Assembly (NCBI GenBank): GCA_003224835.1
Contig: QHZX01000191.1
Coordinates: 1 to 13,780, forward strand
Direction: 5' to 3'
Length of the DNA: 13,780 bases
Source: Acidobacteriota bacterium
GTDB taxonomy: Bacteria > Acidobacteriota > Terriglobia > Terriglobales > Acidobacteriaceae
Made by a program: the position numbers and the translations under genes. Below, one piece after another: positions 1 to 6,152 of the stretch (the first letter of the stretch is position 1; each line of letters starts with the position of its first letter). Under the pieces are notes generated by a model. The model did no database searches. It was not told where the DNA came from and saw only the letters and a list, made by a program, of their open reading frames with translations.

Positions 1-1
1 C

Positions 2-640
2 AGCGCTCGATACTTGGCGGACTTCCAGGAAACGAGCTCAATGGGCAGCGTTTCTAGTCTAGTTCGCTCGGACGATCAGACTCTCGCCGCTCGCTTCTGG
101 AATGCAAGCACAGCCGCCTATTACTGGAATACGATTGCTGTCACCTTGGCGGCGCAACGCAAAACTACGCTGTCGGAGAACGCGAGGCTATTAGCATTAC
201 TCGATACGGCCATGGCCGACGCAGCCATTGCGTGCTGGGACGCCAAATACAACTTCGTTTTCTGGCGCCCGGTCACCGCAATTCAATTGGCGGACACCGA
301 CGGCAACTCCGATACCAGCGTCGACCTGAACTGGACGCCACTTTTGACAACGCCGAATCATCCGGAATATCCGTCGGGACATTCCACCGTAAGCGGCGCG
401 GCTGCAACTGTGCTGGGGGACTACTTTGGTCACACAACTTCCTTCAGTATCGAATCAGATGTTATGGTCGGAGTAGTGCGTTCGTTTCCGAATTTCGACG
501 CGGCTCTGGCCGAAATAAAAGACGCACGCATCTTCGGCGGCATTCACTTTCGCTCCGCTTGCGACGACGGGCAAACCATCGGAATTGAAGTCGCACTGTA
601 TGTCATTGACCATGCATTTCAGCCACTTGCATTGGAATAA
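2..640 (+). CDS. Vanadium-dependent haloperoxidase / PAP2-type phosphatase-like protein, C-terminal part
   Basis: The frame is open to the left edge, so the true start lies outside the window. Counting from the TTG at 14, the fragment shows the vanadate/phosphate pocket of the haloperoxidase-PAP2 superfamily: K78 and R85 in WDAKYNFVFWRP, the PSGH box (S121, G122, H123), and R172 with H178 in ARIFGGIHFR. The K-to-R spacing (7) and R-to-H spacing (6) equal those of fungal vanadium chloroperoxidase (K353/R360 and R490/H496), so all pocket residues seem present, including the H123 equivalent of the catalytic His. The family oxidises halides with hydrogen peroxide or, in relatives, hydrolyses phosphate esters. 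Many bacterial members of this type are exported, but the N-terminus is missing here. No terminator is visible before the next promoter at 680. Substrate unknown; family call secure, haloperoxidase versus phosphatase open. Confidence 0.88.
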   Translation, partial: SARYLADFQETSSMGSVSSLVRSDDQTLAARFWNASTAAYYWNTIAVTLAAQRKTTLSENARLLALLDTAMADAAIACWDAKYNFVFWRPVTAIQLADTDGNSDTSVDLNWTPLLTTPNHPEYPSGHSTVSGAAATVLGDYFGHTTSFSIESDVMVGVVRSFPNFDAALAEIKDARIFGGIHFRSACDDGQTIGIEVALYVIDHAFQPLALE

Positions 641-679
641 GGAAGGCCGGATTTAACCTAGAAATTTGACTACAGACGG

Positions 680-708
680 TTGGCAATCCGCCTAAAGAAG
701 CGCATAAT
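680..708 (+). promoter_or_regulatory. Sigma-70-like promoter for the small membrane protein gene
   Basis: TTGGCA at 680-685, a 17-nt spacer and CATAAT at 703-708 each match the -35/-10 consensus in five of six positions. Transcription would start near 715, giving a leader of about 70 nt before the ATG at 786. The -10 lies inside a 16-bp palindrome (699-714), a candidate operator. Confidence 0.6.
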
Positions 709-714
709 TGCGCT
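699..714. promoter_or_regulatory. Palindrome overlapping the -10 element, candidate operator
   Basis: AGCGCA and TGCGCT form a perfect 6-bp inverted repeat around a TAAT centre, covering the whole -10 hexamer at 703-708. A dimeric repressor bound here would block the promoter. The palindrome is read directly; the operator role is inference, and no local regulator gene with a DNA-binding domain is seen. Confidence 0.35.
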
Positions 715-785
715 GCTTTGCCGCGGTCGTGGTCAATCGTACAGCTGTGCTTGAACTTGTGCATGGTCCAACAAGGAGGATTTAA

Positions 786-1241
786 ATGGCACATACAAAT
801 CGGGTCCGCGTTGTGTTGGGAGGTTTGCTGGCTGGGGTGGTGATCAATGTCGTCGAGTTCGTCACAAATGGCGTTGTCTTAAAAGCAGACTGGGGTCAAG
901 CAATGCAAGCGCTGGGAAAGCCGGCGGTACCCAGCGGAAGCGCAATCGCGATATACAACGTTTGGGGTTTTCTGGTTGGCATTGCGGCTGTCTGGATATA
1001 TGCGGCAATTGGTACGCGCTACGGAGCGGGTCCGAGTACAGCGGCGCGAGCTGGAGTAGTCACCTGGGGTTTGGCAGTGCTGCTTGCGAATGTTGCGAAT
1101 TATCCTTTGGGGCTTTTCCCGACCCGGCTATTGGTAATCACCGCGGTTGTGGCGCTGTTCGAAATAATTATTGCCGCCGTTCTTGGCGCCTGGCTTTACA
1201 AGGAAGATGAGGCGAGCGCGGTTCGTCGCGCTGCTGCCTAG
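786..1241 (+). CDS. Small four-helix integral membrane protein of unknown function
   Basis: A 151-residue protein with four hydrophobic segments at about 8-32, 53-76, 86-108 and 115-138, short loops and a charged C-terminus (KEDEASAVRR), so almost all of it sits in the cytoplasmic membrane. The start is well fixed: AAGGAGGA at 773-780 lies 5 nt before the ATG. No catalytic motif or named family is recognised. Polar residues inside or near helices (N21 and E24 in helix 1, N102 and N105 in helix 3) might line a small pocket, but no function follows from that. It has its own promoter (680-708) and an intrinsic terminator (1255-1283), so it is probably monocistronic. Gene call confident, function unknown. 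Confidence 0.85.
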   Translation: MAHTNRVRVVLGGLLAGVVINVVEFVTNGVVLKADWGQAMQALGKPAVPSGSAIAIYNVWGFLVGIAAVWIYAAIGTRYGAGPSTAARAGVVTWGLAVLLANVANYPLGLFPTRLLVITAVVALFEIIIAAVLGAWLYKEDEASAVRRAAA

Positions 1242-1254
1242 ATCACCAAACTCG

Positions 1255-1283
1255 AAAAGGCATGCTAAGGCGTGCCTTTTTTT
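1255..1283 (+). terminator. Intrinsic terminator after the four-helix membrane protein gene
   Basis: AAAAGGCA (1255-1262) pairs with TGCCTTTT (1273-1280), extended by a T-G and a G-C pair to ten pairs around a 6-nt loop. The T run covers 1277-1283. It lies 14 nt after the stop codon. The four A at 1255-1258 could also give a weak U tract for the convergent gene at 1306-1761. Confidence 0.8.
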
Positions 1284-1305
1284 ATTTGCGAAACTGTCCG
1301 AGTCC

Positions 1306-1761
1306 TCAGCGTTTTTTTTGCACGATCTGATCTCGAAGCCTGCGCGAAAGGTTCACCGCCAGCGAACGATAAAACCGCGAGGCCAAATGTGGGAACAACT
1401 CGAATAGTTCAGCCAGTTTTTCCCACTCGATGGAGAACGCGTGCACTTCCTCTTCGGCCGTAGCGGTTGCGCTGGGACGGCTGTCTTCTAAAAATGCCAT
1501 CTCGCCGCAGATCTCTCCAGGTCCGATCTGCGCCAAGGCTGCGCCTGAAATACTAACGTTCACCTTGCCCGCCGCAATAATGTACAACGTCTTCGAGTGC
1601 GAGCCTTGCTGAATGAAAACGTCACCTTTTTTGAATGCAACCTGCTTGGCGCGATCTACGAGGAGCATCCAGTCATTGTGCGAAAGATAGTGCAGGCGGT
1701 TCTTCGCAGTTTGCACTGATGCAAGTAACTGATCCTGGGCCGGGCGCGTGTTCGTCGACAT
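1306..1761 (-). CDS. Stand-alone cyclic-nucleotide-binding domain protein (CRP/cNMP-like, no DNA-binding domain)
   Basis: Taken from the ATG at 1761 the protein has 151 residues. Residues about 38-115 form a cNMP-binding beta-roll (KKGDVFIQQGSHSKTLYIIAAGKVNVS), with the phosphate-binding-cassette region at 80-102 (GPGEICGEMAF then SRPSATATA). The GE pair (E87) is kept, but the usual P-R-[SA]-A is R-P-S-A, so the phosphate-contacting Arg is displaced and cAMP/cGMP binding is uncertain. A helix follows (about 110-148), but there is no helix-turn-helix, unlike Crp or Fnr. It may be a small sensor or partner module. An in-frame ATG at 1815 would add 18 residues, but it sits in the loop of an inverted repeat and the extra residues look unlike the domain. 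Neither start has a strong Shine-Dalgarno. The gene ends in an A8 run in its mRNA (1312-1319). Confidence 0.82.
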   Translation of the reverse strand: MSTNTRPAQDQLLASVQTAKNRLHYLSHNDWMLLVDRAKQVAFKKGDVFIQQGSHSKTLYIIAAGKVNVSISGAALAQIGPGEICGEMAFLEDSRPSATATAEEEVHAFSIEWEKLAELFELFPHLASRFYRSLAVNLSRRLRDQIVQKKR

Positions 1762-1803
1762 GGCGTCTTTACCGAACTTGAGGGGAGAGCATAGCAGACG
1801 CGG

Positions 1804-1826
1804 TCTCTCGTGCATAGTACGAGAGA
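1804..1826. promoter_or_regulatory. 8-bp inverted repeat upstream of the cNMP-binding protein gene
   Basis: TCTCTCGT (1804-1811) and ACGAGAGA (1819-1826) are perfect inverted arms separated by 7 nt. The element lies 43 nt upstream of the ATG at 1761, where an operator or a leader hairpin would act. No T run follows on either strand, so it is not an intrinsic terminator. Confidence 0.4.
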
Positions 1827-2076
1827 TGCTACCGAGTCATTGAATCAATTTATAAGCATCCACGTGCGGCGCAGCTGGCGGTTACTCATGTAATCCCCTT
1901 TGGTAACCCGCTTAAAAGACTCCGGCCAACCCACTGTAGAATCAGCACACACTTCGTCAGCAACAAATTTCCGGAACTCGCGTTTATATACGCAGCGGAA
2001 CAGCGCGGCTGATTCCGTTGTCAAACGTAAAGTTCATTTAGTCGGCCAGTAAGGACGATTGTGGAACCGGTCTCTG

Positions 2077-2102
2077 ATCACGCGCGGTTTTCCGCGCGTG
2101 AT
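2077..2102 (+). promoter_or_regulatory. Perfect 11-bp GC-rich hairpin in the leader of the YXWGXW gene
   Basis: ATCACGCGCGG (2077-2087) pairs fully with CCGCGCGTGAT (2092-2102) across a TTTT loop. Only 7 nt separate it from the AAGGAG at 2110-2115. No U tract follows, so it is more likely an mRNA-stabilising or translation-modulating structure, or a protein-binding palindrome, than a terminator. Confidence 0.6.
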
Positions 2103-2119
2103 GTACGAAAAGGAGAATT

Positions 2120-3220
2120 ATGCAAATCACGCGAATTGTTCGCTGCTTACTTTTTGCACTCGTGGTGCTGGCGATTTCAGGCTCCTCTTTTGCGGGCGTT
2201 TTCGTCTCCGTAAACATTGCGCCACCGGTGCTGCCGGTTTACGCGCAACCGCCTTGCCCTGGCGATGGATATATCTGGACTCCGGGCTACTGGGCCTATT
2301 CGTCGGATGGCTACTACTGGGTGCCGGGCACATGGGTGGTCGCGCCTGAGCCGGGCCTGTTGTGGACTCCGGGATACTGGGGCTGGAATGGCGGAGCCTA
2401 TATCTGGCATATCGGCTACTGGGGCCCGCACATTGGCTTCTACGGCGGGGTTAATTACGGCTTCGGCTATTTCGGCCAAGGTTATGAAGGCGGCTATTGG
2501 CGCGGTCGGAACTTCTATTACAACCGCACCGTTAACAACGTAAACATCACCAACGTTCATATCTATAATCGGACCGTCATCAATAACGTGACCGTGAATC
2601 GCGTAGCGTATAACGGCGGGCCGGGTGGCATTAACAGACGGCCATCACACGAACAAGAAAGATTCATGCACGAGCGGCACTTTGAAGCGACACACATGCA
2701 AATCGAACACGAGCACGGCGCTCGTGGCAACCGCGAATTGCTGGCCTCAGTGAACCATGGCCGTCCAGCAATCGCAGCCACGGCGCGGCCTGGAGAATTC
2801 CACGGTCGTAACGTGGTCGCGGCGAGGGCTGCCGAGGACCGGCGGATGGACAATCGCGCCGATCGACGCATGGACAATCGCACAGACCGCAGAATTGACA
2901 ATCGTGCGGACCATCGCATGGAAAATCGCATGGACAATCGGGCAATGAACCGCGAGGTGGCTCGCCCGCAGAACAATGCGCGCCAAACCAATCGCCCGGA
3001 GAACCGAAATTTCGAACGGCCAATGCCACGCGAAAATGCTGGTAACAATCGCGGTGGACAGTCGCGCAACAACGTGCGTCCGGAGAATCACGGGCCGGCG
3101 CCGCGTGCCGAAAATCATGGAGCCGCTACGCGTCCGACAGCGTTCCACCAGGAAAACAATCGGCCTCATGAAAGTGCTCCGCGCCCTCAGGGAGAACAGA
3201 AAGGGCACAAAGGCCACTGA
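2120..3220 (+). CDS. Secreted YXWGXW-repeat protein with basic Asn/Arg/His-rich repeat tail
   Basis: A 366-residue exported protein. Residues 1-25 are a signal peptide (basic start, hydrophobic LLFALVVLAI, likely cut after SSFA). Residues 48-102 hold four aromatic repeats of the YXWGXW family, spaced 14-15 residues: YIWTPGYW, YYWVPGTW, LLWTPGYW and YIWHIGYW. A Gly/Tyr-rich part (103-135) and an Asn/Val-rich stretch (135-165, NRTVNNVNITNV) follow. The rest to 366 is hydrophilic and very basic, with an eight-residue repeat (RRMDNRAD) at 241-264 and many RPENR/ENHG-like units. The start is fixed by AAGGAG at 2110-2115, 4 nt before the ATG. The family is common in didermic bacteria and its role is unknown; a cell-surface or matrix role is inference. 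The tail could bind polyanions. Monocistronic: own leader hairpin, strong terminator. Confidence 0.88.
   Translation: MQITRIVRCLLFALVVLAISGSSFAGVFVSVNIAPPVLPVYAQPPCPGDGYIWTPGYWAYSSDGYYWVPGTWVVAPEPGLLWTPGYWGWNGGAYIWHIGYWGPHIGFYGGVNYGFGYFGQGYEGGYWRGRNFYYNRTVNNVNITNVHIYNRTVINNVTVNRVAYNGGPGGINRRPSHEQERFMHERHFEATHMQIEHEHGARGNRELLASVNHGRPAIAATARPGEFHGRNVVAARAAEDRRMDNRADRRMDNRTDRRIDNRADHRMENRMDNRAMNREVARPQNNARQTNRPENRNFERPMPRENAGNNRGGQSRNNVRPENHGPAPRAENHGAATRPTAFHQENNRPHESAPRPQGEQKGHKGH
2840..2947 (+). repeat. In-frame 24-bp tandem repeat in the YXWGXW protein gene
   Basis: Three copies of an eight-codon unit (RRMDNRAD, RRMDNRTD, RRIDNRAD; 2840-2911) are followed by degraded units (HRMENRMDNRA). 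Copies differ at several bases, so the array is not freshly duplicated. The 24-bp period keeps the frame, so copy-number change would lengthen or shorten the tail without a frameshift. Confidence 0.75.
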
Positions 3221-3240
3221 TACGGGACGGATCCGCAGAT

Positions 3241-3271
3241 ATGGGCTGGCGAAATGCCAGCCCATTTTTTG
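3241..3271 (+). terminator. Intrinsic terminator after the YXWGXW gene
   Basis: ATGGGCTGGC (3241-3250) and GCCAGCCCAT (3256-3265) make a perfect 10-bp stem with a 5-nt GAAAT loop, running into six T (3265-3270). It begins 20 nt after the stop codon at 3220. Confidence 0.92.
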
Positions 3272-3340
3272 TTGGTTTCAGCAGAACTTCGCAGCTTCAC
3301 GTAAAATAGCGTAAGCCTTCATTCGAACCAAGGAGCACTA

Positions 3341-3517
3341 ATGTCCGCACCCAGCCGCAGGCCTGAAATTCGTCGCCGTCGCGTTCGCAAAGAAAAAGTC
3401 GAGAAGCTACGTAAGCGAATTGCCGCTGCCAGCTCCGAGTCGGAGCGTTCGCAACTGACCGCAAAATTGGCCAAACTCGCACGCAAATCTCCAGGCCAGC
3501 CGCTCGTAAAGGCCTGA
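3341..3517 (+). CDS. Small, very basic 58-residue protein of unknown function
   Basis: The ATG at 3341 is preceded by AAGGAG at 3330-3335 with 5 nt spacing, and the frame runs 58 codons to TGA at 3515-3517. The protein begins MSAPSRRPEIRRRRVRKEKV, then a likely amphipathic helix rich in Lys, Arg, Glu and Ala (EKLRKRIAAASSESERSQ) and a C-terminus LARKSPGQPLVKA. It resembles in style the short REIRRRRxRxxKxxKLR proteins seen in Planctomycetes and Acidobacteriota, but I cannot confirm a named family. A TAAAAT hexamer at 3302-3307 could be its -10; no good -35 is visible. Arg/Lys density suggests RNA, ribosome or DNA contact, which is inference. It is convergent with the glycosyltransferase gene 24 nt further on. 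Confidence 0.72.
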   Translation: MSAPSRRPEIRRRRVRKEKVEKLRKRIAAASSESERSQLTAKLAKLARKSPGQPLVKA

Positions 3518-3540
3518 ATTCCGGTAAGTCTTCCTCTAGT

Positions 3541-4710
3541 TTAGGAGTTCGCCACCCGGCGCTCCGATGCGGCTGAAGGTCGCACTCCGGCGACTTCTTC
3601 ATACGCAGCGATAATGGCCGCCGCTGAGTTGTTCCAGGAAAATTTCTTGACCTGCTCGTATCCGCGCTGTCGCATTTTTTCGCGCAAGGAATGATCGATC
3701 AGCACTCTCTCTAACGCGCGCATAATTTCAAAAACGTTTTCCGGATTTACCATCACCGCAGCGTTCCCCACTACCTCGGGGATCGATGACGTGTTCGAAG
3801 TCAATACCGGAGTTCCATGTGCCATGGCCTCGAGCGGCGGTAGTCCAAAGCCTTCGTAAAGTGAGGGGAAGACGAACACCTTGGCCAGATCGTAAAAACT
3901 CTTCAGCACTTCGATCGGCACAAATCCCATAAAGCGCACGTCGTTCTGGACTCCGCCTCGCACCACGGTGCGCCGCAAGTCCGGGTTTTTTGAAAGCTCG
4001 TCGCCAATAATAATGAGCTTCAAGTCTGGATAAAGTTCCTGTTTCACCAGGTCGGCCTTAAGTGCCGAGAACGCCTCGATAATGCGCACCAGGTTCTTTT
4101 GCGGGCTAATACGCCCGGCATAGAGGACGAACGGGTAGGTGACCTGATATCTTTCGGCCAGAAATTGCCGGTCCGAATCGGTCGCGTGTCCGGTTAAAAA
4201 TCGCTGATCGATGGCGTTGTAAACTACCTCGATCTTGCGTGAATCAATTCCGAACAACTTCTCGATCTCACTCTTTGTGAATCGCGATACCGCGAAGATG
4301 CGAGCCGCTCGTTTCAGTATTCTTTGGGTAAATTTGAAATGCAAAAATCGCTTGATGCTGGATCCGTTACGCGCACGATAAAGGTGGTCCAGCAAATCGT
4401 GTGCGGTCACGACGTAAGGGCAGGGCAAATGGCGAGGGAACCAGAACAGATGAGGAATATGTGTCAGGTCGCAATTCAGACGTTTCACGACCGTGCTGTA
4501 CTGCATTTCTCCGCGCAGTGTGTCACTGGGCAATATTGAAACGGCTTTGAAGTTATCGGGCAGCTTGCCAATTTCGCTGACCTTTGCCGGAGGGCCGAGC
4601 AGGAAATATTTATTCTGGCGATCTAATTGGGCCAGGGCGCGGATGATGTTTCGCGTGTAAGTGCCCACGCCGAACTCATTCATCCGGCGAATATCGATGG
4701 CAATCCTCAC
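3541..4710 (-). CDS. Family 4 glycosyltransferase (GT-B fold)
   Basis: A 389-residue GT4 enzyme that would transfer a sugar from an NDP-sugar to a lipid-linked or polysaccharide acceptor at the inner face of the membrane. The N-terminal Rossmann domain opens with RIAIDIRRMNEFGVGTYTRN, the typical acceptor-side Gly-rich loop. The linker holds VVYNAIDQRF (162-171), and the donor domain starts at FVLYAGRISPQKNL (194-207). The conserved EX7E motif is EGFGLPPLE (E286, E294), followed by AMAHGTPV and SSIPEVVGNAAV. The start is GTG at 4710. It lacks a clear Shine-Dalgarno but keeps the conserved first strand; the next ATG (codon 10) would cut into that strand. It lies 93 nt downstream of glyA on the same strand with no terminator between, so co-transcription is possible. 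Donor and acceptor cannot be read from sequence. Confidence 0.9.
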   Translation of the reverse strand: MRIAIDIRRMNEFGVGTYTRNIIRALAQLDRQNKYFLLGPPAKVSEIGKLPDNFKAVSILPSDTLRGEMQYSTVVKRLNCDLTHIPHLFWFPRHLPCPYVVTAHDLLDHLYRARNGSSIKRFLHFKFTQRILKRAARIFAVSRFTKSEIEKLFGIDSRKIEVVYNAIDQRFLTGHATDSDRQFLAERYQVTYPFVLYAGRISPQKNLVRIIEAFSALKADLVKQELYPDLKLIIIGDELSKNPDLRRTVVRGGVQNDVRFMGFVPIEVLKSFYDLAKVFVFPSLYEGFGLPPLEAMAHGTPVLTSNTSSIPEVVGNAAVMVNPENVFEIMRALERVLIDHSLREKMRQRGYEQVKKFSWNNSAAAIIAAYEEVAGVRPSAASERRVANS

Positions 4711-4803
4711 AGGGAGATTTAACCACAGAGCGCGGTGTCAGGCCATCATGAGCGGGCATTCCACGAGACGGCAGGCGCACCCACGCCCGTGCTGGATTCG
4801 CGC

Positions 4804-6102
4804 TTAAGCCCGGACTTCGACAACGGCCCTCTCCCTGCGCTCTACGTAAAGCGGAAACGCGTCCGCCAGTTCGAGCACTTCGCGGCGAATCCGGCTAAGG
4901 ATTGAAGCATCATTGCGATTGTTGAGCGCTTCCGCAATCCACTTTCCGACCCGCCGCATCTCGCGTTCTTTCATCCCGCGTGTGGTTAACGCAGGTGTGC
5001 CGATACGAATGCCGCTCGGCTTCATTGGAGGGTTAGTGTCGAACGGGATCGCATTTTTATTAACGGTGATGCCAGCTTCGCCAAGAGCTTTTTCAGCTTC
5101 GCTGCCCAGCATGCCTTTGCTGAAAACATCCACCAGCATCAGGTGAGTGTCAGTCCCGCCGGAAATAATTCGGAAGCCTTCGCCGGCCAATGTTTCTGCG
5201 AGAATTTTCGCGTTAGCGACAATCTGCCTTGCGTAGTCCCGGAACTCGGGCTGCAGCGCCTCGCGGAAACAGACCGCCTTTGCGGCGATGATGTGAACCA
5301 GCGGGCCACCTTGCATTCCCGGAAACACAACTTTGTCGATTGCGGGCGCGAATTCCTGCCGCGAAAGAATCATTCCTGCGCGTGGGCCGCGTAAAGTCTT
5401 GTGTGTGGTTGAAGTGACGATGTGAGCGTGCGGAACCGGCGAGGGATGCACTCCGCCCGCTACCAAACCCGCGAAGTGCGCCATATCGACCAGAAATAGC
5501 GCTCCGACCTTGTCCGCAATCTTGCGCATACGTTCGAAGTCGATGATTCGTGGGTAGGCGCTGCCTCCGCCAATGATCAGCTTCGGGCGTTCTTTTTCGG
5601 CCAGCTTTTCGAGATCGTCGTAATCGATAGTTTCCGTTTCTTTGGTTACGCCATACGGAACAATTTTGTAAGTCTTGCCGGAAAAGTTCAGATGATGTCC
5701 GTGCGTGAGATGACCGCCATGTGCCAGATTCAGTCCAAGAATCGTGTCTCCGGGCTGCAAAACCGCGGAGTAGGCCTCCATGTTGGCCGACGATCCCGAG
5801 TGTGACTGCACGTTCGCATGTTCGGCGCCGAAGAGCTGCTTGGCACGATCACGGGCCAGATTTTCGACTACGTTTGCGTACTCGCATCCTCCGTAGTAGC
5901 GCTTTCCGGGATAGCCCTCAGCATATTTATTCGTGAACACCGATCCCGCTGCCTCAAGCACGGCTTCACTTACAAAGTTTTCTGAGGCAATCAATTCCAA
6001 GCCCTCGTGTTGACGGCGAGTCTCGTTGTCAATGGCGGCGGCAACTTCCGGATCCGCCCGGTGAAGGGGGCGCGACATAGCAGAATGGCTCATGGTTTTC
6101 AC
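4804..6102 (-). CDS. glyA: Serine hydroxymethyltransferase
   Basis: A 432-residue PLP enzyme converting serine and tetrahydrofolate to glycine and methylene-tetrahydrofolate, the main source of one-carbon units; cytoplasmic. Seen in order: HEGLELIASENF (32-43), TNKYAEGYPGKRYYGG (57-72), SGSSAN (102-107), the PLP-phosphate region, LVDMAHFAGLVAGG (204-217) with the ring-contacting Asp, and TSTTHKTLRGPRAG (230-243) with the Schiff-base Lys K235. GTPALTTRGM (368-377) supplies the C-terminal substrate Arg region. Length is near the usual 415-430. The start used is GTG at 6102, with AGGA 10 nt upstream; ATG at 6093 is an alternative giving three fewer residues, and the choice does not affect the fold. 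It follows the H-box membrane protein gene by 50 nt on the same strand, with no clear promoter between. Confidence 0.97.
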   Translation of the reverse strand: MKTMSHSAMSRPLHRADPEVAAAIDNETRRQHEGLELIASENFVSEAVLEAAGSVFTNKYAEGYPGKRYYGGCEYANVVENLARDRAKQLFGAEHANVQSHSGSSANMEAYSAVLQPGDTILGLNLAHGGHLTHGHHLNFSGKTYKIVPYGVTKETETIDYDDLEKLAEKERPKLIIGGGSAYPRIIDFERMRKIADKVGALFLVDMAHFAGLVAGGVHPSPVPHAHIVTSTTHKTLRGPRAGMILSRQEFAPAIDKVVFPGMQGGPLVHIIAAKAVCFREALQPEFRDYARQIVANAKILAETLAGEGFRIISGGTDTHLMLVDVFSKGMLGSEAEKALGEAGITVNKNAIPFDTNPPMKPSGIRIGTPALTTRGMKEREMRRVGKWIAEALNNRNDASILSRIRREVLELADAFPLYVERRERAVVEVRA

Positions 6103-6152
6103 ACAGCAGACATCCTAAATGCCAGATGGGCTTAGTGACTAGAGGTCCCGGG

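Larger units (their letters stand above)
1762..2119. other. 358-nt divergent intergenic region
   Basis: It separates the cNMP-binding gene (leftward) from the YXWGXW gene (rightward). It holds an 8-bp inverted repeat (1804-1826), a looser GGTTAC/GTAACC pair (1880-1885 and 1903-1908), and an 11-bp hairpin (2077-2102). TAGAAT at 1937-1942 with TTAAAA at 1912-1917 (19-nt spacer) is a weak rightward promoter candidate. TATAAA read leftward near 1850 is a weak -10 candidate with no matching -35. No coding potential or structural RNA is recognised. Confidence 0.5.

Noticed and set aside
2177..2560. 127-codon antisense frame opposite the aromatic repeats
   Set aside because: Shadow of the Gly/Tyr/Trp-rich sense coding sequence; no start signals.
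2840..2947. Tandem repeat considered as a CRISPR-like array
   Set aside because: Repeats are contiguous, in frame and encode RRMDNRAD-type units; there are no spacers.
2563..3265. Long antisense open frames (169 and 172 codons) opposite the YXWGXW gene
   Set aside because: They follow from the Arg/Asn/His codon composition and repeats of the sense gene, giving Arg/Ser/Cys-rich products with no domain and no ribosome-binding site.
6120..6150. GCTTAG/CTAAGC pair between the H-box protein gene and glyA
   Set aside because: Six pairs with a loop of about 17 nt and no U tract; not a credible terminator or riboswitch.
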